The notes below the pieces were generated by a model that was not told the origin of the DNA, did not search any database, and saw only the letters and a program-made list of their open reading frames with translations. 64,000 nt of DNA from Aliisedimentitalea scapharcae (GTDB lineage Bacteria > Pseudomonadota > Alphaproteobacteria > Rhodobacterales > Rhodobacteraceae): contig NZ_CP123584.1 of the NCBI RefSeq assembly GCF_045277565.1, positions 4,376,106-4,440,105 on the forward strand, read 5' to 3'. Of this stretch, positions 50,855-57,857 are shown piece after piece. Every line of letters begins with the position of its first letter. Position 1 is the stretch's first letter. A program made the translations under genes and the position numbers.

Positions 50855-51811
50855 CTAACCCCACAGATCCGTGGACAGATACTTCAACCCGCTGTCACAG
50901 ATAACGACCCCGACAACGCCGCCCCTTTGCGGCCCCGCCAACAGATCCAGCGCCGCCGCCACATTGGCCCCGGCGGAAAACCCGGCAAAGATCCCCTCTT
51001 CCCGCGCCAGGGCCCGCGTGGCCTGTCGCGCCTGTTCGCCGGACACCTGCAGGAATCCATCTGCCTGCACGCCCTGCAACAGCGACAGATCAGGCATTGC
51101 ATACCCTCCACCCTGAATCGGATGTCCCGGTGCCTGCGCCGCCGCCCCGGACAATACCGCAGCCCCCTGCGGCTCGACCAGATACCCCCGGATCCCCGGA
51201 TCCCGCGCGCGCAGCGCCCGGATCGTCCCGGCAAAGGTTCCCCCTGACCCGGCAAAATCCGCAAATGCGGTCAGGCTTTCGTCGGAATCGGCCCACAACT
51301 CGGGTCCGGTGGTGGCAAAATGTGCCGCCGCATTCCCGGAGCGTTCGAATTGATCCGCGCGGAACGCATCCCTGTCAGCGGCAACCTGGCGCGCGACACG
51401 ATCCACTTCGGCCAGATCCGCGCCCGAAACCTCGCCCGGGACCGACCCGGCCACCTGATCCACCAGAACAACCTCGGCCCCCAACGCCGCCATCATCCGG
51501 GCGCGTTCCACAGAATTGCCCCGGCTCATCACCGCGACAAAGGGATAGCCCCTGATCCCACAGACGATGGCCAGACCGGTGCCCATATTGCCACTGGTCA
51601 GCTCGACCACCGTCTGGCCCGGACGCAACGCTCCGCTGGCCTCGGCCTCCTCAATGATGCCCTTGGCCGCGCGATCCTTTTTAGAAAACCCCGGATTCAG
51701 ATAATCCAGCTTGGCCAGAATGCGCCCCTCCAGCCCCCGCGCCCGAACCATCCTGTCCAGCCAGACCGACGGTGTGCCCCCGATCACGTCCAATATCGAC
51801 CCTACCGCCAT
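50855..51811 (-). CDS. PLP-dependent cysteine synthase/cystathionine beta-synthase family protein
   Basis: 318-aa fold-type II PLP enzyme. The Schiff-base lysine is K45 in LNPGFSKKDRAAKG. The substrate loop is ELTSGNMGTGLA and the PLP phosphate loop is FAGSGGTFAGTIRA. CysK has SIKDR and TSGNTG here, so this is a divergent member that need not make cysteine. It starts at the ATG at 51811, only 8 bases past the end of repeat element D. Element D therefore supplies the leader, including an AGCAGGAA that may be the ribosome site. tdh lies upstream. Confidence 0.88.
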   Translation of the reverse strand: MAVGSILDVIGGTPSVWLDRMVRARGLEGRILAKLDYLNPGFSKKDRAAKGIIEEAEASGALRPGQTVVELTSGNMGTGLAIVCGIRGYPFVAVMSRGNSVERARMMAALGAEVVLVDQVAGSVPGEVSGADLAEVDRVARQVAADRDAFRADQFERSGNAAAHFATTGPELWADSDESLTAFADFAGSGGTFAGTIRALRARDPGIRGYLVEPQGAAVLSGAAAQAPGHPIQGGGYAMPDLSLLQGVQADGFLQVSGEQARQATRALAREEGIFAGFSAGANVAAALDLLAGPQRGGVVGVVICDSGLKYLSTDLWG

Positions 51812-51818
51812 GTGCCTG

Positions 51819-51888
51819 TTCCTGCTTCTTTCTGGTCCAAAATACCTCGGGGTGAATGCCCCAACGGGGCAGAGGGGCAGCGCCCCTT
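51819..51888 (-). repeat. Two-hairpin intergenic element, copy D
   Basis: Copy D, minus strand, beginning 2 bases past the tdh stop. Hairpin 1 is GGGGC-GCT-GCCCC and hairpin 2 is TGCCCC-GTT-GGGGCA. The core has CACCCCGAGGTATTTTGG, then ACCAGAAAGAAGCAGGA. It is nearly identical to copy E. In hairpin 2, however, both arms differ in a compensatory manner: E has TGGGCC-GTT-GGCCCA. It runs up to the start of the next gene. Confidence 0.85.
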
Positions 51889-51889
51889 C

Positions 51890-52948
51890 TTACCGCCAGT
51901 TCAGCACAACCTTGCCCGATCGCCCGGACTTCATGGCTGCAAACCCCTGCTCAAACGCATCCACTCCAAACTGATGCGTGATCACTTTGCTAACGTCCAA
52001 ACCGTTCTGCAACATCGCAATCATCTTGTACCAGGTCTCGAACATTTCGCGCCCATAGACGCCTTTGATCGTGATGGCCTTGAACACGATGCGGCTCCAA
52101 TCCACCGGCGATTTCCCTGGCGGAATCCCCAACAAGGCGATCTTGCCGCCCATCACCAATGCCTCGACCATCTGGTCCAACGCGGCCTGACTGCCCGACA
52201 TCTCCAACCCGACGTCAAAGCCCTCCTTCATGCCCAATTCGGCAATGACATCATTCAGGTCCTCGCGGGTCACATCAATCGCGCGCACCGTGGGCACCAC
52301 ATGCTGGGCCAGCTGCAACCGGTCGGCATTGATGTCGGTGATCGCCACATGTCGCGCGCCCGCGTGCCGGGCAACGGCGGCGGCCATGATCCCGATCGGG
52401 CCTGCCCCGGTGATCAGCACGTCTTCGCCCAGCAGATCAAAGGACAACGCCGTGTGCACCGCATTGCCCAGCGGGTCCAGAATGGCACCGATCTCGTCCG
52501 GGATGTCATCGGGCAACGGCACCACGTTGAACGCCGGCAGGCGCAGGTATTGCGCAAAGGCCCCCTGTTCATTGACCCCGATTCCCCGGGTGCCCGGATC
52601 CAGATGGAATTTCCCCGACCGCGCCTGACGGCTGTCATGCCCCACCAGATGCCCTTCGCCGGAACAGCGCTGACCGATCTGCAACCCGTCGACATCGCGC
52701 CCGATCTCGACGATTTCACCGGCGAATTCATGCCCGGTGATCATCGGCACCGGCACCGTGGCCGACGCCCAGTCATCCCAGTTCCAGATATGGATGTCGG
52801 TCCCACAGATCCCGGTCTTGTTGATGCGGATCAACACCTCGTCAGGCCCGATCTCGGGCACCGGCGCGCGCACCATCCACAACCCTTCCTGCGGGTGGGA
52901 TTTCTCCAGCGCTTTCATGGTGTTCGGCCGTGCAACTGACTGGCTCAT
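51890..52948 (-). CDS. tdh: L-threonine 3-dehydrogenase
   Basis: Zinc-dependent NAD+ dehydrogenase of threonine catabolism, making 2-amino-3-oxobutyrate for Kbl, 352 aa. The catalytic zinc ligands are C48 in GICGTDIHIW and H73-E74 in TGHEFAGEI. The Rossmann loop is TGAGPIGIMAAAVA. The four cysteines of the structural zinc lobe in E. coli TDH are all missing (residues ~98-118 read GHLVGHDSRQARSGKFHL). The ATG at 52948 overlaps the kbl stop (ATGA). Family members often start ten residues later, at M11. Confidence 0.95.
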   Translation of the reverse strand: MSQSVARPNTMKALEKSHPQEGLWMVRAPVPEIGPDEVLIRINKTGICGTDIHIWNWDDWASATVPVPMITGHEFAGEIVEIGRDVDGLQIGQRCSGEGHLVGHDSRQARSGKFHLDPGTRGIGVNEQGAFAQYLRLPAFNVVPLPDDIPDEIGAILDPLGNAVHTALSFDLLGEDVLITGAGPIGIMAAAVARHAGARHVAITDINADRLQLAQHVVPTVRAIDVTREDLNDVIAELGMKEGFDVGLEMSGSQAALDQMVEALVMGGKIALLGIPPGKSPVDWSRIVFKAITIKGVYGREMFETWYKMIAMLQNGLDVSKVITHQFGVDAFEQGFAAMKSGRSGKVVLNWR

Positions 52949-54132
52949 GTGATCACCCCCAATGCCTTGCCCACCTTGCCAAACGCCGCCAGCGCCCGGT
53001 CCAGTTCCGCGCGGGTCAGCGCCGCGTTCATCTGGGTGCGGATCCGCGCCTGCCCTTTGGGCACCACCGGAAAGAAAAAGCCCGACACATACACCCCTTC
53101 GTCAAACAGCTGCGATGCCATCTCCTGGGCCAACTTGGCATCGCCCAACATCACCGGAATAATGGGGTGTTCACCGGGCAACAGATCAAACCCCAAACGC
53201 TCCAGCCCCGCCCGCCAATAGCGCGCATTTTCAAACAGCTGGGCGCGCTGATCGGCCCCCTCTTCCACCAACCGCAGGGCTTCGATCCCGGCGGCCACAA
53301 TGCTGGGCGGCAGCGAATTAGAGAACAAATAGGGCCGCGCCCGCTGCCGCAGCAGGTCGATCACTGGCTGCGGCCCGGCGATATAACCGCCGATTGCCCC
53401 CCCCAATGCCTTGCCCAAGGTTCCCGTCACGATGTCCACATCCACACCAAAATGATCCGGCGTCCCCGCCCCATTCGGCCCCATGAACCCGGTGGCATGA
53501 CAATCATCCACCATCAACACAGCGTCGTATTTGTCGGCCAGGGCCCGGATTTCCGGCAGCTTGGCCAGATAGCCGTCCATCGAAAACACACCGTCCGTGG
53601 CGATCATGATGTGACGCGCGCCATCTTCGCGGGCCTGTTTCAACCAGGCCTCCAGATCGTTCATGTCGCTGTTCAGATACCGGTACCGTTTCGCCTTGCA
53701 CAGCCGCACCCCGTCGATGATCGACGCATGATTCAAACTGTCCGAAATCACCGCGTCCTCGGGACCCAACAGCGGTTCAAACAACCCGCCATTGGCATCA
53801 AAACAGGCGGCAAACAGGATCGCATCATCCTTGCCCAGAAAATCGGCCAGCTTTTGTTCCAGCTCGCGGTGAATGTCCTGCGTGCCACAGATGAACCGCA
53901 CCGATGCCATGCCGAACCCCTTGGGCTCCATCACCGATTTCGCGGCTTCGATCAGCGCGGGATGATCCGCCAACCCCAGATAATTGTTGGCACACAGATT
54001 GATGACCCGACTGTCACCAACCATGATCTCCCCCCCCTGGGGCGAGGTGATCATGCGTTCGCGTTTATACAGACCGTCCTGTTCGATCTGGGTCAACGTG
54101 GCAGAGATATCGTTCAAAAAGGCTGCGGACAT
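52945..54132 (-). CDS. kbl: 2-amino-3-ketobutyrate CoA ligase (glycine C-acetyltransferase)
   Basis: PLP enzyme that cleaves 2-amino-3-oxobutyrate with CoA into glycine and acetyl-CoA, 395 aa. The PLP lysine lies in DIVTGTLGKALGGAIGGYI. Substrate and cofactor residues are in DDCHATGFMGPNGAG. CANNYLGLADHP is the usual N-terminal signature. It precedes and overlaps tdh, forming the complete two-step threonine-to-glycine pathway. Two CGGAA-N4-TTCCG palindromes lie just upstream. Confidence 0.97.
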   Translation of the reverse strand: MSAAFLNDISATLTQIEQDGLYKRERMITSPQGGEIMVGDSRVINLCANNYLGLADHPALIEAAKSVMEPKGFGMASVRFICGTQDIHRELEQKLADFLGKDDAILFAACFDANGGLFEPLLGPEDAVISDSLNHASIIDGVRLCKAKRYRYLNSDMNDLEAWLKQAREDGARHIMIATDGVFSMDGYLAKLPEIRALADKYDAVLMVDDCHATGFMGPNGAGTPDHFGVDVDIVTGTLGKALGGAIGGYIAGPQPVIDLLRQRARPYLFSNSLPPSIVAAGIEALRLVEEGADQRAQLFENARYWRAGLERLGFDLLPGEHPIIPVMLGDAKLAQEMASQLFDEGVYVSGFFFPVVPKGQARIRTQMNAALTRAELDRALAAFGKVGKALGVIT

Positions 54133-54169
54133 GATGTGGCTCCCGTGTTCGAGTCACCATCTACCATAA

Positions 54170-54219
54170 CGGAAGAAATTCCGAAATAGAGGATTTCCCC
54201 CATCACGGAAAATTTTCCG
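54170..54219. promoter_or_regulatory. Paired CGGAA-N4-TTCCG palindromes upstream of kbl-tdh
   Basis: Two 14-bp sites: CGGAAGAAATTCCG (54170-54183) and CGGAAAATTTTCCG (54206-54219, a perfect palindrome). They start 36 bases apart, 38 and 74 bases upstream of the kbl ATG. The same-face spacing (3.4 turns) and AT-rich centres look like an operator pair. In E. coli the kbl-tdh operon answers to Lrp; whether an Lrp/AsnC-type protein binds here is not known. Confidence 0.6.
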
Positions 54220-54482
54220 CAAAGGTGGAATTGGTCCCAGCATGTCGACACATCACGCCAAGCCGGACCTCACCGTCAAACTCAACGGCTGTGTCTCGTA
54301 AAGTGACAGGGTTTCCTTAGCCCGGCACCGCCGGCCAGCCCCCGACCCTCCCCACGGGAGGGGGCTTTACCCCCACCCAGGTGTTCGCATTCATTAGGTT
54401 TGATCCCCCATTTCTTTGGGTTTGATAGCGGGAGAGTGCCCAAATCCGCGTCCTATCCGGGATCGCCCATAGCTGCTATCCA
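54220..54482. other. Non-coding gap between kbl promoter and sulfotransferase gene
   Basis: About 260 bases without a gene. It holds a CCCTCCC-CAC-GGGAGGG hairpin (about 54344-54360) that may terminate the sulfotransferase unit. A short direct repeat, GTTTGAT, occurs twice near 54400. The rest shows nothing I can name. Confidence 0.5.
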
Positions 54483-55310
54483 TCACGCACAAGCCTCCAG
54501 TTTAATGTCGTCCGTGTGCGTGTCGGCGTAGTCGATCCCATACAAAGCCCAAGAGATCACCTGGGTTGCTTCCAGTTTCTCAAGCGACCTCTTGGGGAAC
54601 CGATTCGCGCCCGGTTCTCGCTTGAACCGATGGTGGAGCAGCTCGTAATCATTGCCCTCCCATGCATAGTCCTGAGCGTGGTGCATGTTCCGTACCTGCT
54701 GGAACTTGGGGTGAGCATTGGTGTCCACGACCCCGATGCCAAGCTCTCGCTCCATATTCTGGGTCGCTTCGAGAAGGTTGACCTCGTCCATGTTGATCGT
54801 GACCACACGGTCGAACCCCCATGACCAGAGCGGGTGGCGTTGCTCTTTGACATGCACGTCGGCACCGCCGGACCAAGTCAGGTCTTCACCAAGCAACGCC
54901 TGATAGTAGTCCTGCATGGACAGCCCATCGACAGCAGGGTCATGCCCTACCTTCGCTTTCACCAGCTCGTCGATCAGTTTGAACTGAACAGCGTGGCGGA
55001 ACTGCGAGACAAGGCGGCGGGCCGGGTTGCGTGTGTACCTGACCAGCGTCCACCCTTTGCCCTTGGCGTCGAAGATCTCACGCAGGCGCTGCTGGTACTG
55101 CCACCCCCTGTAGTAGACCTGTGTGCGGTATTGGTGAGGCCAGTAATGGAAGTGATTGCAGGCAGGCAGGAGACCTTCTTTCAGGAAGTGCCACACCGCG
55201 AGGTGGGTGCAGGCAGACTTGGGGGACCACGCGATCGCTACGTTGTGCTGCCGCAGGAGAAGCGGACGCGGCTCTACGAAAGCTGGATTGTCGAAGGTGT
55301 GGATGGTCAT
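54483..55310 (-). CDS. Sulfotransferase-family protein (PAPS-dependent, carbohydrate type)
   Basis: 275-aa protein of the sulfotransferase family 2 type, cytosolic with no signal peptide. It starts at ATG 55310 (MTIHTFDNPAFVEP) behind TTGGAGCG. The 5'-phosphosulfate loop is AWSPKSACTHLAVWHFL (residues ~27-43) and the 3'-phosphate motif is VRYTRNPARRLVSQFRH. It likely sulfates a glycan or other polar acceptor; the acceptor is unknown. It is the last of a run of minus-strand genes below the XRE regulator, in a region that looks accessory. Confidence 0.8.
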   Translation of the reverse strand: MTIHTFDNPAFVEPRPLLLRQHNVAIAWSPKSACTHLAVWHFLKEGLLPACNHFHYWPHQYRTQVYYRGWQYQQRLREIFDAKGKGWTLVRYTRNPARRLVSQFRHAVQFKLIDELVKAKVGHDPAVDGLSMQDYYQALLGEDLTWSGGADVHVKEQRHPLWSWGFDRVVTINMDEVNLLEATQNMERELGIGVVDTNAHPKFQQVRNMHHAQDYAWEGNDYELLHHRFKREPGANRFPKRSLEKLEATQVISWALYGIDYADTHTDDIKLEACA

Positions 55311-55407
55311 GCTTTTACGCTCCAAAAGGAATGTCCAGCGTCAGGCGCAGGGAGCTCTTAATGAATTACTCAGGGTTGTAAACGGTAAGGGTGTCCGAAG
55401 TGGACAC

Positions 55408-55620
55408 TTAGGCCCCCATGCGTTTCTGCAAAAGAGCAACAGGGGAGGCATTGACCTGCTCGATGCCGGTGCCACAGAAGCTGACCAGAGCGGCCACCTT
55501 GACGGGCGTAATGCCCCGCTCACGGCACCTGTGCATCAACCAGAAACCGTCCCGTTTGGTACCCTCAGGATCGAAGCAAAGGTCGATCATGTCAGGGAAG
55601 TGTTTGGACATGTGGCCCAT
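55408..55620 (-). CDS. Small hypothetical protein
   Basis: Possible 70-aa protein (MGHMSKHFPDMIDLCFDPEG...), or 67 aa from the ATG at 55611. It contains TKRDGFWLMHRCRERGITP and VKVAALVSFCGTGIEQVNA. Its composition looks protein-like (mixed hydrophobic and charged, two Cys), but I do not recognise a family. It lies about 100 bases upstream of the sulfotransferase gene on the same strand. It could also be a fragment of a lost larger gene. Confidence 0.4.
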   Translation of the reverse strand: MGHMSKHFPDMIDLCFDPEGTKRDGFWLMHRCRERGITPVKVAALVSFCGTGIEQVNASPVALLQKRMGA

Positions 55621-55701
55621 GCCTGACGCCTTGTTTCAACTCTGGTGTCATTCACTGTCCGCCGAAAACATGTCTGGAATAGGCTGCCTTAAACCGTCTA
55701 C

Positions 55702-55815
55702 TCAGTTCGCGGCGCTTCGCTTAACTAGGACAATAGCCCGATCCGGAACTCGCGACATTTCCAGTTCCTCAAGCAACTCGATAAATGACTTCATGTCGGC
55801 TTCAGAAATGCGCAA
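55702..55815 (-). CDS. Possible 37-aa small protein downstream of XRE-cupin gene
   Basis: A TTG at 55815, preceded by GGAGAGG, opens a 37-codon frame. The product is MRISEADMKSFIELLEEL, followed by EMSRVPDRAIVLVKRSAAN. It starts 12 bases after the regulator's stop. The composition (amphipathic helix then a charged hydrophobic strand) is protein-like, but there is no homology I can name. It is listed because of its ribosome site and tight spacing. It may instead be a decayed end of another gene. Confidence 0.3.
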   Translation of the reverse strand: MRISEADMKSFIELLEELEMSRVPDRAIVLVKRSAAN

Positions 55816-55827
55816 TAGCCTCTCCGA

Positions 55828-56394
55828 TCAGGCGTTCTTCACAATCAAAAACACCCGCGCTGCACCTTCGGGCGCGGTAATCGCATGGGCCACATCTGCC
55901 GCGTACCGCGCGGTGTCTCCGGCCTGCAATTGGTGTTCGGCCGCGCCGGAACGGACATGGATTTTGCCCTCCAGCACCGTCAGCTGCTCCATGGCCCCCC
56001 GCGTATGGGGTTGGCTGTTCAGCGCGCCGCCCTGATCGAACCTTATGTCATAGACCTCGTGCCCACCGGCCTCTTCGGGGGGGGACAGAATGCGGATGCG
56101 GCACCCCTGACCCATGTTTTCGATCTTGGGCACGTCCACGGCCCGCAAAACCTCGATCCGGTCCTGGCTGTCGCCGACATCCAGCAACCCGGCAAAATCC
56201 ACCTGCAAGGCGCGGGTCAGGTTCCACAGGGTCGCGATGGTCGGGCTGCTTTCGCCGCGTTCGATCTGGCTGACCATGGATCGGGACACGCCCGACAGGT
56301 TCGCCACCGCCTCGAGCGATAGACCCTGCGCGCGGCGCGCCTCTTTCAGGCGGGCAGGCAGGCGGGTCAGGATGTCGTCAGAATGTTCCGTCAT
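55828..56394 (-). CDS. XRE-family regulator with cupin domain
   Basis: 188-aa transcriptional regulator from the ATG at 56394 (MTEHSDDILTRLPARLKEAR). The XRE helix-turn-helix spans residues ~15-70 (GLSLEAVANLSGVSRSMVSQ). A C-terminal cupin sensor domain (~115-185) has PHTRGAMEQLTVLEGKIHV and LQAGDTARYAADVAHAI. Such proteins often sense small organic acids or amino compounds. It is divergent from the thiolase gene, and an 11-bp-period GTGCAC repeat lies between, a candidate operator. Confidence 0.93.
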   Translation of the reverse strand: MTEHSDDILTRLPARLKEARRAQGLSLEAVANLSGVSRSMVSQIERGESSPTIATLWNLTRALQVDFAGLLDVGDSQDRIEVLRAVDVPKIENMGQGCRIRILSPPEEAGGHEVYDIRFDQGGALNSQPHTRGAMEQLTVLEGKIHVRSGAAEHQLQAGDTARYAADVAHAITAPEGAARVFLIVKNA

Positions 56395-56464
56395 AGTGGA
56401 TTCCCTGCGCCTTTGGCGGCAATTTGTCAATTCTCCCGCACGGCCCATGATGCTGCGTTGCGGC

Positions 56465-56497
56465 GGTGCACGGGTGGTGCACGCAGGGTGCACGGAT
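56465..56497. promoter_or_regulatory. Helically phased GGTGCACG repeats between XRE and thiolase genes
   Basis: Three 11-bp units follow head to tail: GGTGCACGGGT, GGTGCACGCAG and GGTGCACGGAT (56465-56497). A partial fourth, CGTGCC, follows. Each contains the palindrome GTGCAC and the period equals one DNA turn, so the sites face the same side. The array lies 70 bases upstream of the regulator's start and about 95 bases upstream of the thiolase's, which suits cooperative regulator binding. Confidence 0.6.
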
Positions 56498-56592
56498 CGT
56501 GCCCCCCCTGTTTTCAGTGACGGCACGTTGTACAAGACAGAAGATGCTGCATCTGCATAATACGCCCAAATGCTCATGAGGAGAGAGACACC

Positions 56593-57768
56593 ATGACCGA
56601 TATCGTCATCCTGGACGGCGCCCGCACCGCCATCGGCACCTTTGGCGGCAGCCTGGCCAATACCGCCCCCATCGACCTGGCCACCACGGTCTCGCAGGTG
56701 GCCATGGAACGCGCGGGCGTGGACCCGGCCCAGATCGGTCACGTGGTGTTTGGCCATGTCATCAACACCGAACCCCGCGACATGTATCTCAGCCGCGTGG
56801 CCGCCATGCAGGCGGGCATTCCCAACGGCACCCCGGCGATGAACGTCAACCGATTGTGCGGATCCGGTGCCCAGGCAATTGTGTCGGGGATTCAGTCGCT
56901 TATGCTGGGTGACGCCGACTTTGCCCTGACTGGTGGGGCCGAAAACATGTCGCGCAGCCCGTTCATTACCCCCCAAACCCGCTGGGGTGCCAAGATGGGC
57001 GATGTCAAATCGCTGGACATGATGCTGGGGGCACTGAACTGCCCGTTTGGCACCGGACACATGGGGGTGACGGCCGAAAACGTCGCTGACGAACATGACA
57101 TCACCCGCCAGCAGATGGATGATTTCGCCATGGCAAGCCAGACCCGCGCTGCCGCCGCCATCGAGGCCGGGTATTTCCAAAGCCAGATCGCCCCGGTCGA
57201 GGTCAAGGTCAAACGCGACATGGTCCCGTTTGAGGTCGACGAACACCCCAAGGCAACCACCGGCGAAGCGCTGGCCGGATTGCGCGCCGTATTCAAAAAG
57301 GACGGACGCGTAACTGCTGGAAATGCAAGCGGAATTAATGATGGTGCGGCGGCGATCGTCTTGGCAAATGCGGATGCTGCCGAACGGGCCGGCCTGAAGC
57401 CACGGGCCCGCATTCTGGGCTACGCCCACGCCGGTGTCCGCCCAGAAGTCATGGGTATCGGCCCGGTCCCGGCGGTCCAGAACCTGCTGGCCAAAACCGG
57501 CCTGTCGGCCAGCGATTTCGACGTTGTTGAATCCAACGAAGCCTTTGCCGCACAGGCGTTGGCCGTAAACAAGGAACTGGGTCTGGACCCGGCCAGGGTC
57601 AACCCCAACGGCGGCGCCATCGCCCTGGGTCACCCGGTCGGTGCAACCGGTGCCATCATCACCATCAAGGCGCTCTACGAGCTGGAGCGGATCGGTGGGT
57701 CCAAGGCGTTGATTACCATGTGCATTGGGGGCGGCCAGGGGATTGCATTGGCCATCGAACGCCTGTGA
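56593..57768 (+). CDS. Acetyl-CoA acetyltransferase (thiolase)
   Basis: Thiolase II-type enzyme, 391 aa, cytosolic. The acyl-accepting cysteine is C89 in VNRLCGSGAQAIVSG. The catalytic His lies in GGAIALGHPVGATGA and the second Cys in MCIGGGQGIALA. It either condenses two acetyl-CoA or thiolyses beta-ketoacyl-CoA, and chain-length preference is not visible. No phaB or other PHB genes adjoin. The divergent XRE-cupin regulator probably controls it. Confidence 0.95.
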   Translation: MTDIVILDGARTAIGTFGGSLANTAPIDLATTVSQVAMERAGVDPAQIGHVVFGHVINTEPRDMYLSRVAAMQAGIPNGTPAMNVNRLCGSGAQAIVSGIQSLMLGDADFALTGGAENMSRSPFITPQTRWGAKMGDVKSLDMMLGALNCPFGTGHMGVTAENVADEHDITRQQMDDFAMASQTRAAAAIEAGYFQSQIAPVEVKVKRDMVPFEVDEHPKATTGEALAGLRAVFKKDGRVTAGNASGINDGAAAIVLANADAAERAGLKPRARILGYAHAGVRPEVMGIGPVPAVQNLLAKTGLSASDFDVVESNEAFAAQALAVNKELGLDPARVNPNGGAIALGHPVGATGAIITIKALYELERIGGSKALITMCIGGGQGIALAIERL

Positions 57769-57780
57769 ATTTAGGGGGTT

Positions 57781-57850
57781 GGGGGCGCTGCCCCCTCTGG
57801 GCCGTTGGCCCATTCACCCCCGAGGTATTTTAGACCAGAAAGAAGCAGGA
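57781..57850 (+). repeat. Two-hairpin intergenic element, copy E
   Basis: Copy E starts 12 bases after the thiolase stop. Hairpin 1 is GGGGGC-GCT-GCCCCC, hairpin 2 is TGGGCC-GTT-GGCCCA, and the core has CACCCCCGAGGTATTTTAG then ACCAGAAAGAAGCAGGA. It is the sister of copy D, with base-pair-preserving changes in hairpin 2. It lies between convergent genes. Confidence 0.85.
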
Positions 57851-57857
57851 GCGCGGG

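Noticed and set aside
50855..51811. Assignment as cysK
   Set aside because: The PLP lysine and TSGN-type loops are present, but SKKDR and TSGNMG differ from the CysK consensus and no sulfur genes adjoin. Only the family call is safe.
56395..57813. N-terminal extension of the XRE-cupin frame across the thiolase gene
   Set aside because: The frame stays open opposite the thiolase by codon bias. The regulator clearly starts at MTEHSDD (56394).
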